Notes under the pieces: model-generated
Databases searched by the model: none
What the model was told of the DNA's origin: nothing
The model's input: only the letters and a program-made list of their open reading frames with translations
Program-made: the position numbers and the translations under genes
Origin: Bog-375 sp049698695
GTDB lineage: Bacteria > Acidobacteriota > Terriglobia > Bryobacterales > Bryobacteraceae
DNA length: 64,000 nucleotides
Direction: 5' to 3'
Assembly: GCA_049698695.1 (NCBI GenBank)
Contig: JBAVYH010000105.1
Span: 11,106 to 75,105, forward strand
In this document: in pieces, positions 52,609-61,076 of the stretch
How the letters are laid out: every line of letters starts with the position of its first letter
Numbering within the stretch: position 1 is the stretch's first letter

Positions 52609-52711
52609 GCGCCCAACACCGTGCGGACATTGTATAGTGGACAGGGAAATGGAAACACGTAGGCAGTCACGGGTTTTGCTCCCGAGGCTCGCGATTTGTA
52701 CCGTAGTGCTG

Positions 52712-52717
52712 TAGAAT
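52712..52717 (+). promoter_or_regulatory. TAGAAT possible -10 box before the hybrid-kinase operon
   Basis: TAGAAT ends nine bases before the TTG start at 52,727, so a transcript from it would be leaderless or nearly so. No convincing -35 box or ribosome-binding site is present. Confidence 0.3.
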
Positions 52718-52726
52718 TGCCCTCAG

Positions 52727-54943
52727 TTGCAGCAAGATGATCAGCCCGAATACCCCAAGGATCTAAAGGGTAGGAAGCAGCTGCTCGTACTCCGCCGCAG
52801 ACTAGTCGGGGTCGGGGTTGCGGCAATACTCGCTTCAACCTTTCTGGCGATTCTCCTTCGCTGGCTGGCGCTCACGTACATTCAAGCCGAGCAGCACCGA
52901 GGGCTTAACCAAGCTGCGGGGCTGGCTGCGCGCTCGCTCCTGAACCGCCTTTCAGGCTACTCACGTCTAGCCGAGGTTCTCGCGTCAAGCTCACAGTTTA
53001 AGGCCCCTGCCGACAGCGGAATGGATTCAGTGCGCTTCGAGGAACTGGGCCACAGGAATGCCCGGCGACTGGGAGCACAGAACCACGTCATATCGTGGCT
53101 CCAGTCCGAAGACGGGCCCGCCGTAAACCCCGAGCTTTACAGGTATGGCTCCGCGAGGGGCCTTTCGACGTGGCAGATTACCAAAGGGCTACCGCTTGAA
53201 TCCCTGCGCGGTAAACCCCTCGCCGAATCGCGCCGCCAGTTGGTGGCGCAAGTCGCATCGGACCGCAGTATCCTGCATATTGCCGAACTCGATCCAGACG
53301 GTTGTATCATCTTCCTTGCGCCATACACTTCCCAAGTCCGCCTTCGATACTTTTGCGCAGCTCAGATCCTCCTCTCGCCAGCCACGTCTATAGACAACGG
53401 CACCACCCGAATCCGGGTCCACTCGACGCTGCTCGAGGGGGCCGCTCCGGACGCGGTTAGCTTCATCGCCCCAATTGCGCGAAAGTCAGGCGTGTACTTC
53501 CTGGTCGTCACTGTCGCACGGGACGTGGCAACTGTTGTTGACAGCCATTATACGTATGGAATCTTCGACACCTCACGTCAACTGCTCATGTACGTTGGCA
53601 ATCTGACCGCCCTGACCGAAGGGGCCCGTCCCGGCACCAACCAGACTCTTGACCTGCCCCTGGTGTCAACACCGTACACGCTACGGATGCTCGTCCCTCA
53701 TTCCCCTTCCCCCGTAGCACTCTGGGGCGTTGTAGCCCTTGTTGCCGGTTTCCAGGCATTTACAATTCTATTCTTCAATACTGTCATCTACACGTCTCTC
53801 CGGTGGGTGGCTCGCCTTCAGTGGAAGCTCGATGATATAGAGAGGCAAGTGCAGAGACGGGTGCAAGACTTGGCCCACGATTTTCAGAATCGTATCTTTG
53901 CCCTGAAGACCGTCATGGGAAGCATTTCCGGGAGACTCACACTCGACCAGATACAGAGGCTCGGCGGCGCGATCGACGACATGAGTGGCTACACTGATCA
54001 ACTTTCGACTACGTTGGTCCCAGAAGCGTTCGCCCTGATGGATGTGCCGGGGAGCGTGTCAGAATTAAAGCGAGAGGTATCTTCCTACCTGCGTGGAACG
54101 CTCGAAGTCGTTGCTAAGCAGCAGGAGGGTATCCTTGGCCACGGGATACCGCTGCGGTTTGAAGGTGGTGGTAAGGAGATCTTTGTTGCCATTAGTCGAG
54201 CGGCATTAACCCGAATCTTATCCAATCTTCTTGTGAACGCAATCGAAGCCTGCGCGTCGGCAGGGACTCATGACGTTTCGGTTGATTGTGTCACCAAGGG
54301 AGATCGTGTCCACATTCTAGTTACAGACAACGGTTGTGGCATTGACCCTGCCTTCCAGGATCGGATACTTGAACCCGAGTACAGCACTAAGGGGGAGTCT
54401 CGTGGGAAGGGCCTCGCGAGTTGCCTCGAACTGGCTCGAAGGTGGTCTGCAAACATCGTTCTGGAAAGCTCGACGCCGGGAGTCGGTAGCGTTATGAGCT
54501 TTATAGTCCGCCGCGCCGCGACGCCACCTTGGTTTGTGAACAGTATTCCGCTGTCCAATGGCACGGTTCTAGTTATTGTTGATGACGAGGGCGACGTCCT
54601 CAGTTACTGGGAAAGGGCAATAAATGAGCGGCTTCGCGGAATCGACCTCGGCGCTGAACATCGGCCGACATTGATCGGACTTAATGGCCCCGACGAGCTG
54701 CGACGAGATCGGAGGGCGCTTGCGACGGGTACCATATTTCTCATTGACTACAAGTTTAAGGAAGAGGCAACAACCGGCATCGAGCTGATTGAGGAACTCA
54801 ATCTGGGCGGTAAGGCAATCCTGGTGACAAACCACTTTGAACAGGCCGATGTGCTTGACGGGGTCTCAAGGCTCGGCCTGCGACTTCTGCCCAAGATGTA
54901 CATGCTGAACGCCAAGTTTCCGATCAATCTAGGGGGTGCGTAG
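52727..54943 (+). CDS. hybrid sensor histidine kinase with C-terminal receiver domain
   Basis: Protein of 738 residues. Transmembrane helix 1 (about 25-49), a periplasmic sensor of about 280 residues of unknown type, helix 2 (330-357), then a short coiled coil with H-box DLAHDFQNRIFALKTVMGSI (His384), N-box LSNLLVNAIEACAS, G1 TDNGCGI, G2 GKGLAS, and a receiver (612-738) with Asp674 in FLIDYKFKE, Thr701 and Lys723. The H-box lacks the usual E/P signature, so it is not a HisKA of the common kind. Start TTG 52727 is the only candidate after an in-frame stop. Composition is less GC-rich than neighbours. First of three coupled genes. Confidence 0.85.
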   Translation: MQQDDQPEYPKDLKGRKQLLVLRRRLVGVGVAAILASTFLAILLRWLALTYIQAEQHRGLNQAAGLAARSLLNRLSGYSRLAEVLASSSQFKAPADSGMDSVRFEELGHRNARRLGAQNHVISWLQSEDGPAVNPELYRYGSARGLSTWQITKGLPLESLRGKPLAESRRQLVAQVASDRSILHIAELDPDGCIIFLAPYTSQVRLRYFCAAQILLSPATSIDNGTTRIRVHSTLLEGAAPDAVSFIAPIARKSGVYFLVVTVARDVATVVDSHYTYGIFDTSRQLLMYVGNLTALTEGARPGTNQTLDLPLVSTPYTLRMLVPHSPSPVALWGVVALVAGFQAFTILFFNTVIYTSLRWVARLQWKLDDIERQVQRRVQDLAHDFQNRIFALKTVMGSISGRLTLDQIQRLGGAIDDMSGYTDQLSTTLVPEAFALMDVPGSVSELKREVSSYLRGTLEVVAKQQEGILGHGIPLRFEGGGKEIFVAISRAALTRILSNLLVNAIEACASAGTHDVSVDCVTKGDRVHILVTDNGCGIDPAFQDRILEPEYSTKGESRGKGLASCLELARRWSANIVLESSTPGVGSVMSFIVRRAATPPWFVNSIPLSNGTVLVIVDDEGDVLSYWERAINERLRGIDLGAEHRPTLIGLNGPDELRRDRRALATGTIFLIDYKFKEEATTGIELIEELNLGGKAILVTNHFEQADVLDGVSRLGLRLLPKMYMLNAKFPINLGGA

Positions 54944-55393
54944 TTGAGTACCATATTCATCGTGGACGCCGACTCGGCCGATTTGGCCACCGACCTGAAT
55001 GCCATCGCGAAAAGGGAGAAGCTTGCTTTTAACTTCACCCCATTTCCGAGTCCGGAGCAGCTGTTTCGTGAGTTCGATCGGAGCATTCCGGACCTCATCC
55101 TGCTCCACCATCACTGGCCCGGTGTTCGAGTACCCCAGCTGCTGCAGCGGATTTCGGAGGCAAGCGATGCCGTCAGGGTTATCGTTTTTACAGGACAGGC
55201 GTTGGATATATCCGAGCTTATTGAATGCGTGCGGTTTGGAGCTGCCGACTACTGGACGGAGCGGGGCAGACTCGATACCGCTGTCGTCTTCAGGAAGATC
55301 GAACACTACTGCCACAGCTCCGACTGGACGATGCAGAGGTTGAAGATGCCTTCCGGTTCTCTACTCCAGTTGCTCTCCGAGGCAGAGCGATAG
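54944..55393 (+). CDS. degenerate receiver-domain protein
   Basis: Protein of 149 residues starting at TTG immediately after the kinase stop, with GGGGGTG as ribosome-binding site. It has a receiver fold: STIFIVDADSADLATDLNAI (strand 1 with acidic pocket), DLILLHHHWPG where the phospho-Asp should be, VRVIVFTGQAL with the conserved Thr, and CVRFGAADYW where the usual Lys-Pro is missing. The site Asp is replaced by His, so classical phosphorylation is not possible. A C-terminal tail of about 30 residues has no known domain. It probably acts as a partner or inhibitor of the kinase rather than as a conventional output. Confidence 0.78.
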   Translation: MSTIFIVDADSADLATDLNAIAKREKLAFNFTPFPSPEQLFREFDRSIPDLILLHHHWPGVRVPQLLQRISEASDAVRVIVFTGQALDISELIECVRFGAADYWTERGRLDTAVVFRKIEHYCHSSDWTMQRLKMPSGSLLQLLSEAER

Positions 55394-55411
55394 ACGAAAG
55401 ACCGTGGGGAG

Positions 55412-55693
55412 TTGGAAAGCTCCGTTCTTGATTTGAAGCGTCAACTGCGCGAGCTTCAAAGCGAAGAACGTCGCGAGATGAGTCGGACGATCTTCTTAGG
55501 CCTTAAGTTCCTGTTCAACGCTTGTGTCTTGACGTGCGCTTTCATTGCTTGCAGCAGGTACACGGATGTTGGACCTTTTGGGGCGCTTGTGGTGATCGTC
55601 ATCATCGCGACGTTCTTTCTATTCCTCGAGGGGAGGTTGGCGGAGGCTCTCTTCAAATGGCATGGAGGCTCTGCGAAGCTCAAGTCTAAATGA
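55412..55693 (+). CDS. small coiled-coil membrane protein, third gene of the kinase operon
   Basis: Protein of 93 residues with an N-terminal charged helix (SSVLDLKRQLRELQSEERRE), likely a coiled coil, then two transmembrane helices (LGLKFLFNACVLTCAFIACS, GALVVIVIIATFFLFLEGRL) and a basic tail. TTG start preceded by GGGGAG. Nineteen bases after the degenerate receiver gene. Not recognised; it may anchor the receiver or kinase, or be the effector. Confidence 0.65.
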   Translation: MESSVLDLKRQLRELQSEERREMSRTIFLGLKFLFNACVLTCAFIACSRYTDVGPFGALVVIVIIATFFLFLEGRLAEALFKWHGGSAKLKSK

Positions 55694-55775
55694 AATCCGC
55701 CGTGACGTGCCGCGGGATCCCTTTATGAAAGCCCTATTGGAGCGCCGGGGTGCGGAAGCAGTTGATGTAGGAGGG

Positions 55776-55809
55776 CGGGGCTTAAACGGGGCTTAAACGG
55801 GACAGACGC
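55776..55809 (+). repeat. 11-bp tandem repeat followed by GGGACAGACGC
   Basis: CGGGGCTTAAA occurs twice in tandem (55,776-55,797) and runs into CGGGACAGACGCATTTTC. The GGGACAGACG motif is also at 13,271 near a transposase remnant, and its complement CGTCTGTC near 57,327. It may be a worn REP-type site. Confidence 0.45.
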
Positions 55810-55952
55810 ATTTTCTGAGGGACAAACGAACAGCAACCAAGAGGGACGTGAATAGAGAGTGCGCCTTTCCTTTTCTTCCCCCTTCGACATCGAATGGCTT
55901 GCCGTGCACGCCTTTTCTTGAGTCTGAATCGAATCGATGAATTTGCGCTTGT

Positions 55953-56942
55953 CTATTTAGGCTGCGCCTCGCCGCGCTCCAATTCCGCCATGCGCTCACG
56001 GATGGCGGGCGCATCGTCGGCCTTCGGGGCCAGTTGCAGGTATTTCGTGAAGTGCTCCATCGCGCCGCGAGAATCGCCCTTGCCGGCCAGTATCTTGCCG
56101 AGCAGCACCTCGGCGGCCGGATAGTCGTGTGTCTTATCGAGTTCGATGGCCCTGCGGACGATCCTCTCGGCTGCGCCGGCGTGCTTCAACGCGTAGTTGG
56201 CCACGGCATCGTAGTAGTAGATTCCGGGGAACTCCACAGGGTCCAATCGCATGGCGCGCTCGCCGAGAGCCGCCGCGTCCTCCATCCGTTTCCCGGAAAC
56301 CGCCATGCGGATCAACTGAAGGTAGGGGCGGACGTATGTGGGATCGGCCTTGAGTGCGTGCTCGCAGGCATCGGCCGCCGCTTTCGGCTCCGATTGCTGC
56401 TCCAGCACCTCACCGAGCTCACTCCAGGCCTGCGCATAATCCGGATCGAGCACGACCGCGCGCTCGAACTTCTTCTGCGCGCTGGCGAGCTTGCCGTCGA
56501 TCATAGCTTTGCGGCCTTGGTCGTAGGCTTTCGCGGCCGCTTTAGGGACATGGAGAGCGGTCACGGAAACGGTTGAGCCTTCCGGATCGCCGACCGGCTT
56601 GAGCACGATCACCGCACCGTTATGCAGCGTTACGTGCGCTCTCCGGTAACCCTTGAGCCAGATGGTAATGGCGCATTTATCGTCCCAACGGTGCAGCAGT
56701 GGGTCGGATCCCGGATCGATGACCACTGGAACCGTGTAGATGATCACGCCGCTGACAAAGGCGCTCACAATATTGCAGGGAGGCAATTCCTGGCCCGCAG
56801 GCGGCGGCGTGAAGAGCGGGGCCGAAGGAAGGCTGCCGCCTTCCACGGCGAACGTTGCGCGGTACTGGCTTTGCGAATGGATCTGCGGCAAACAAACGCC
56901 GGCCATTGCCAGCGCGCAACCAATCGCTGCCACCCGGGTCAT
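55953..56942 (-). CDS. secreted TPR-repeat protein
   Basis: Protein of 329 residues. Signal peptide VAAIGCALAMAGVCLPQIHS, then a beta domain (30-150: YRATFAVEGGSLPSAPLFTP, CAITIWLKGYRRAHVTLHNG) followed by about five tetratricopeptide repeats (KAYDQGRKAMIDGKLASAQK, YAQAWSELGEVLEQQSEPKA, YPAAEVLLGKILAGKGDSRG). TPR units bind other proteins; target unknown. ATG at 56942 chosen because the signal peptide follows; an ATG at 56975 is possible. Confidence 0.75.
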   Translation of the reverse strand: MTRVAAIGCALAMAGVCLPQIHSQSQYRATFAVEGGSLPSAPLFTPPPAGQELPPCNIVSAFVSGVIIYTVPVVIDPGSDPLLHRWDDKCAITIWLKGYRRAHVTLHNGAVIVLKPVGDPEGSTVSVTALHVPKAAAKAYDQGRKAMIDGKLASAQKKFERAVVLDPDYAQAWSELGEVLEQQSEPKAAADACEHALKADPTYVRPYLQLIRMAVSGKRMEDAAALGERAMRLDPVEFPGIYYYDAVANYALKHAGAAERIVRRAIELDKTHDYPAAEVLLGKILAGKGDSRGAMEHFTKYLQLAPKADDAPAIRERMAELERGEAQPK

Positions 56943-57065
56943 GCCACGCTCATGGTAACTCACAGGCCTCTGCATTGGCGTGACGGTGACGGAAAATCGG
57001 TGACAGCAACCAGTTGCACGGCTCCGTGAAACCTCCAGTCGCGCTGTGGAGAACCGGGGCGTAGC

Positions 57066-57302
57066 CGCATCGCGGATCTGCTTTCTGGACCATACGGCGC
57101 CGCGCTCTGGGAGCAGATTCGCGAGGCGACGCGGACCGGGCGTCCGGCGGCTGGCGAGGAGTTTGTCAGGCGGTTGGAGGCCGAGCGGGAAGAATACCCA
57201 GACAAGAATACCCAAACAGCCTCAAATACCCAGAATACCCGGACAGCCACGTTTTTCGACCACGTTTTTCGCTACGCCGTGCGCAAAGGAATCATTTCGT
57301 AA
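57066..57302 (+). pseudogene. C-terminal remnant of a second RAYT transposase
   Basis: The frame RIADLLSGPYGAALWEQIRE then ATRTGRPAAGEEFVRRLEAE continues as EEYPDKNTQTASNTQNTRTA and a stop at 57,300-57,302. The IREATRTGRP---EF--LEAE block matches the tail at 13.4 kb and ends of RAYT transposases. No HUH or Tyr motif upstream. The tail contains four AATACCC repeats that encode its Asn/Thr-rich stretch. Confidence 0.55.
57193..57240 (+). repeat. four AATACCC repeats within 48 bp
   Basis: AATACCC at 57,193, 57,207, 57,225 and 57,234, in the same reading orientation, mostly preceded by AG or CA. Located inside the transposase remnant tail; spacing is irregular. Confidence 0.6.
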
Positions 57303-57429
57303 TGCTGCGGTAAGCCGGGAACGTCCCGTCTGTCACCGGCTTTTATATCAAATTGCCCGCCCAGGGGGCAAAAGCGCCGCTGCAACCGATGCGCTGCGGG
57401 TGTGTTTGCGTGGACTCTGTTGGCGACCT

Positions 57430-58242
57430 TTACCGGCTCCACGCCTGAAGTACGGCTGTGTCTACTTCAGGAACCTCACCCGCCGCATTTACCGGCGCCC
57501 TGCACTGCCCCCAGAACCCCTCATCCCCCGGGTAACCAGCGCGGCACGCAAGCCAATGCACTCTGGTCGGAGTATGCTTCCCTCTTATCAAATCAAGAAT
57601 GTCGGACAGACAGGCGTAGTTTCCCAGACAGTGGTTCCTAAGGTTGTAGGCGGCACCACCACCTTGTTGTTTCGGATAACCGACGTACATCGGGACTCGA
57701 TTCTGAAACGGCGGGTTTTTGGCCAACACAAGTTTGGCAGTATCCGGATGTGTTGGCCCGTCCTTGGGGTTTAGTGGGTGATAACCAACCTTTATTATGT
57801 GAACCATCTGGTGCAGTTTGAGGGGATCGATTTTCACGGAAGGAAAGAGCAAGACATGTTGGAACCGACCTGCCGATCCAGCAGGCCATGTCTCTACTAC
57901 TGGCACCACTGGCACCTGGTTGTGTACGTTTCCGGCAAGGATAGGAGCTTGGTCCTTCGAGTCAAAATAGCCTCCTACGGCCGTATAGAATATGACTGTG
58001 ATGCCTTGAGGTACAGTAAAAGCCTGCTGTTGCGGAATAGGTCCGTGCCACGCAGCAGGAACGTAGTTTTCCAGAGTATATCCGTGACCCACGAGATACA
58101 CGTCCCATGTGGCTGCGGCTGGAGCTACCCCGCCTTGAACCTCAGAGAACTGCACGCTCGGGCCGTATCTGGCACGTATTTCATCGTCGTCTCTTGCCCA
58201 GGCGATTTCCCCGTTTACAACGTACTGATGATAACCGCCCAT
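57430..58242 (-). CDS. orphan protein resembling the putative-adhesin Stv domain
   Basis: Protein of 270 residues. Recognisable steps of the Stv-like pattern are DVYLVGHGYTLENYV, FTVPQGITVIFYTAVGG, then CLSDILDLIRGKHTPTRVHW and LACRAG near the C-terminus. Between them lies a less conserved Pro-rich middle. The ATG has GGGAGG at eight bases, and the frame is intact. Domain name is from memory of the pattern and the function is not established. No signal peptide, and no export gene nearby. Composition differs from core genes, so probably acquired. Confidence 0.55.
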   Translation of the reverse strand: MGGYHQYVVNGEIAWARDDDEIRARYGPSVQFSEVQGGVAPAAATWDVYLVGHGYTLENYVPAAWHGPIPQQQAFTVPQGITVIFYTAVGGYFDSKDQAPILAGNVHNQVPVVPVVETWPAGSAGRFQHVLLFPSVKIDPLKLHQMVHIIKVGYHPLNPKDGPTHPDTAKLVLAKNPPFQNRVPMYVGYPKQQGGGAAYNLRNHCLGNYACLSDILDLIRGKHTPTRVHWLACRAGYPGDEGFWGQCRAPVNAAGEVPEVDTAVLQAWSR

Positions 58243-58524
58243 GGTGGGACCTCCCTTCAGAGAGGAGTGAACGCCAACGGCAATGACTGGAGGATGCTTT
58301 CCACGGGCCTAGCAGCCCTGAGATCCCCACTTCCGTCACCGCGATGCCTAAGGCAGGTGCCGTTGACTCGGTAGAACTATACCACGGCGGGCGAGAGTGT
58401 TCAAACGGTTGCTTTGGATCGAGACCAGTACTACTGGACCATAAGGATCTGGCCCACAATTCCGATGAGGGGAAAACAGGCAGGCACCGTCCCGTCGCCC
58501 TGCCGCTACATTAAACTAGAAGGT

Positions 58525-60918
58525 ATGACTCGCTGGGGGTTGGCGTTGGCGCTGTGTCTCAGCGCGCCGGTCTGGGGTGGAGAGGCCGACAGCCTGGCCC
58601 GCGCCATCCGCGAAAACAGTTTCGATCCCCAGGAGTGCTACCGCGTCCGCGATCTCACCCTGACCAGCGAAGATATCAAGATCTACCTCACCGACGGCCA
58701 CCTGATTTTCAGCCGGCCAGTGGGCGGCAAGCGCATCGCGGCGGTGTTCGTAGCCGATGTGGAGGGCGGCGACGCCGAAGTGATTCTGCTTCCGCCGGAC
58801 CGCGCGGAGCGGCGGTCGCTTGCTACCTACATCCACTCGCCGAACCTGGACGAACATTTCCTCACCGGAGTGTTCGTGTTCACGGGCGGCACTTATCAGT
58901 CGATCCTGGCGCAGCTTCCCTCCAACCCCACCAACCGCCGCACGCCCGACGCCGGCGCCTTGCTGGACGAACAATTCACGCCCGTGCTGCGCAGCCTGAG
59001 CACAAGCTATCAGACCCGCCTGGTGCTCGATCTGATCAACCACACGGCGGACGACGCGAGCGTCTTTGCCGCCGTGCTGGACAGCCCGAAGCTCGGCGCC
59101 TTCGACCTGGTGTTCGATCCACTGAGGAACGAACCGATCATCGCCGGGCAGATGATCAGCCGCGAGAACCGGCTGTTCCTGGATGCCTGGACCAGCTTCA
59201 AGACGCGATCCATGCGCAACCAGAAGGCGCCGCGCGCTCCCGACATGTTGCTTTCCGATTACCGCATCGAGGCCATCATCGGCGCCGATCTCAATCTGAA
59301 GGTCACCACGCGCGTGAAAGTGCGGCCGTCGAGTTCCGGCGTGCGCGCGGTGCCGTTCGACATTTCGCCCCTGATGACGGTGACCTCAGCCACGGTGGAT
59401 GGGTGCCCGGCCGAGGTGCTGCAACGGGAATCGCCGCGCGGCAACGCCATGCGCGCCGGCAACGAGATGTTCGTAGTGGTTCCCGCCACGCCTCTCGAAG
59501 CCGGCCGCGACTACGAATTCGTATTCGAACATTTCGGCAAGGTGGTGTTCGACACCGGCGATCGCGTGTTGTTCGTCACCGCCCGCGAAAACTGGTATCC
59601 GACGCACGGCCTGCAGTTCGCGACCTACGATCTGACTTTCCGCCACCCCAAGGATCTGGACCTGGTGGCGCCTGGCGACCTGGTCGAAACCCACCCCGAT
59701 GGCGACAGCCGGGTGACGCATTTCCGCGTCCGCTCTCCCATCCGTTTCGCCGGTTTCAACCTGGGCAACTACGCGCGGTCGCGCGCCGAGCGCGGCGGTT
59801 ACGTGGTGGAAGTGTGCGCGAATCGCGCCCTGGAACGCAGCCTGAAACCGTCGCCCAGCTTGCCAATGGCGGATGTGACTGCCAACCAGGGCTTGCGCAG
59901 AAGCAGCCCGATTGTCGGGACGCCTTTCCCGATGATGGCACCCAACCCGCTCGACCGGCTGCAGGAGATCGCCACCGGCGTCGCCTCGGCGCTTGACTTC
60001 ATGGCATCCAAGTTCGGACCGCCGGCGCTCGACCATCTCACCGTGTCGCCCATTCCAGGAACGTTCGGCCAGGGCTTTCCCGGCTTGATCTATCTTTCCA
60101 CGTTGAGCTATCTGCAGACCGTGCCGCAAGCAGCGGGAAGCCTGGCGCAGGCTCAGGAGCTGTTCTTTCAGCAGGTGCTGCAGGCGCACGAAACGGCGCA
60201 TCAGTGGTGGGGCAACCGCGTCACTACCGGATCGTATCGCGACGCCTGGATGATGGAAGCGCTGGCGAACTACTCCGCGCTGCTGTACCTGGAGAAGACC
60301 AGGGGAGCGCACGCGGTGGATATGGTGCTGGATACCTATCGCAACGAGCTGCTGGCGAAAGGCGAAAACGGCCAACCGGTAGATTCCGCGGGTCCCATCA
60401 CGATGGGGACGCGCCTGGAATCCTCGCTGGAACCGGGCGCCTGGCGGACCGTCACCTACGGCAAAGGCACATGGATCATTCATATGTTGCGCCGCTACCT
60501 GGGAGACCAGCGCTTCTTCGCCATGTTGAACGAAGTGCTGAAGCGTTACGACCACCAGGAGATTGCGACGGAAGACTTCCGGCGCGTGGCAGCGCATTTC
60601 ACCCCTCCCAAATCCGACGATGCCGATCTGGAGACCTTCTTCGACACCTGGATTTACGGCACCGGCATCCCATCGCTCAAGATGAGTTACAGCGTGAAGG
60701 GCAAGGCGCCGGCGCTGCGGCTGGTGGGAGCGGTGACGCAAACCGACGTAGGAAGCGATTTCTCCGCCCTGGTGCCGGTGGAGATTCACCTCGCAGGCGG
60801 CCACACGGTCACGCAATGGGTGCGGTGCGGCAACGAACCGGCTACGTTCAGCGTGGCCCTGAGACAGCCGCCGCTCCGGGTGACCCTGGACCCGGACCGC
60901 TCGGTCCTGCGCCGCTAA
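58525..60918 (+). CDS. M1-family metallopeptidase (gluzincin), secreted
   Basis: Protein of 797 residues. Signal peptide GLALALCLSAPVWG; an N-terminal half of about 300 residues with no clear family; a saddle-like domain; catalytic zinc site HETAH (555-559) with the second Glu at 578, exactly 18 residues on (HEXXHX18E), in QAHETAHQWWGNRVTTGSYR and DAWMMEALANYSALLYLEKT. The usual GAMEN-type exopeptidase loop was not seen. ATG 58525 follows a poor ribosome-binding site. A double-hairpin terminator begins right after the stop. Confidence 0.88.
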   Translation: MTRWGLALALCLSAPVWGGEADSLARAIRENSFDPQECYRVRDLTLTSEDIKIYLTDGHLIFSRPVGGKRIAAVFVADVEGGDAEVILLPPDRAERRSLATYIHSPNLDEHFLTGVFVFTGGTYQSILAQLPSNPTNRRTPDAGALLDEQFTPVLRSLSTSYQTRLVLDLINHTADDASVFAAVLDSPKLGAFDLVFDPLRNEPIIAGQMISRENRLFLDAWTSFKTRSMRNQKAPRAPDMLLSDYRIEAIIGADLNLKVTTRVKVRPSSSGVRAVPFDISPLMTVTSATVDGCPAEVLQRESPRGNAMRAGNEMFVVVPATPLEAGRDYEFVFEHFGKVVFDTGDRVLFVTARENWYPTHGLQFATYDLTFRHPKDLDLVAPGDLVETHPDGDSRVTHFRVRSPIRFAGFNLGNYARSRAERGGYVVEVCANRALERSLKPSPSLPMADVTANQGLRRSSPIVGTPFPMMAPNPLDRLQEIATGVASALDFMASKFGPPALDHLTVSPIPGTFGQGFPGLIYLSTLSYLQTVPQAAGSLAQAQELFFQQVLQAHETAHQWWGNRVTTGSYRDAWMMEALANYSALLYLEKTRGAHAVDMVLDTYRNELLAKGENGQPVDSAGPITMGTRLESSLEPGAWRTVTYGKGTWIIHMLRRYLGDQRFFAMLNEVLKRYDHQEIATEDFRRVAAHFTPPKSDDADLETFFDTWIYGTGIPSLKMSYSVKGKAPALRLVGAVTQTDVGSDFSALVPVEIHLAGGHTVTQWVRCGNEPATFSVALRQPPLRVTLDPDRSVLRR

Positions 60919-60919
60919 C

Positions 60920-60972
60920 GTGGCGCGGGCAGTCATGCCTGCCGTGTCGAGATTCGTCTCGACATTTCTTTA
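60920..60972 (+). terminator. double-hairpin terminator after the M1 peptidase (copy 3)
   Basis: Right after the stop: GTGGC, hairpin I GCGGGCA-GTCA-TGCCTGC (60,925-60,942), spacer CGT, hairpin II GTCGAGA-TTCG-TCTCGAC (60,946-60,963), then ATTTCTTTAT. A UUCG-type loop on a GC stem with a U-rich tail is a good intrinsic terminator. Confidence 0.7.
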
Positions 60973-61076
60973 TGCGGGACGCGGCCTAATGGGAAACGGC
61001 CTGATGGCTGACGCGCTCGCGCTTGCTCGGTGAGCGCCACGATCGGCGCCGCCTGAAGCCATGAGTGCCGCGGCCG

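Noticed and set aside
59386..60936. Minus-strand open frame of 516 codons
   Set aside because: Antisense to the M1 peptidase, which has a signal peptide and a full zinc motif.
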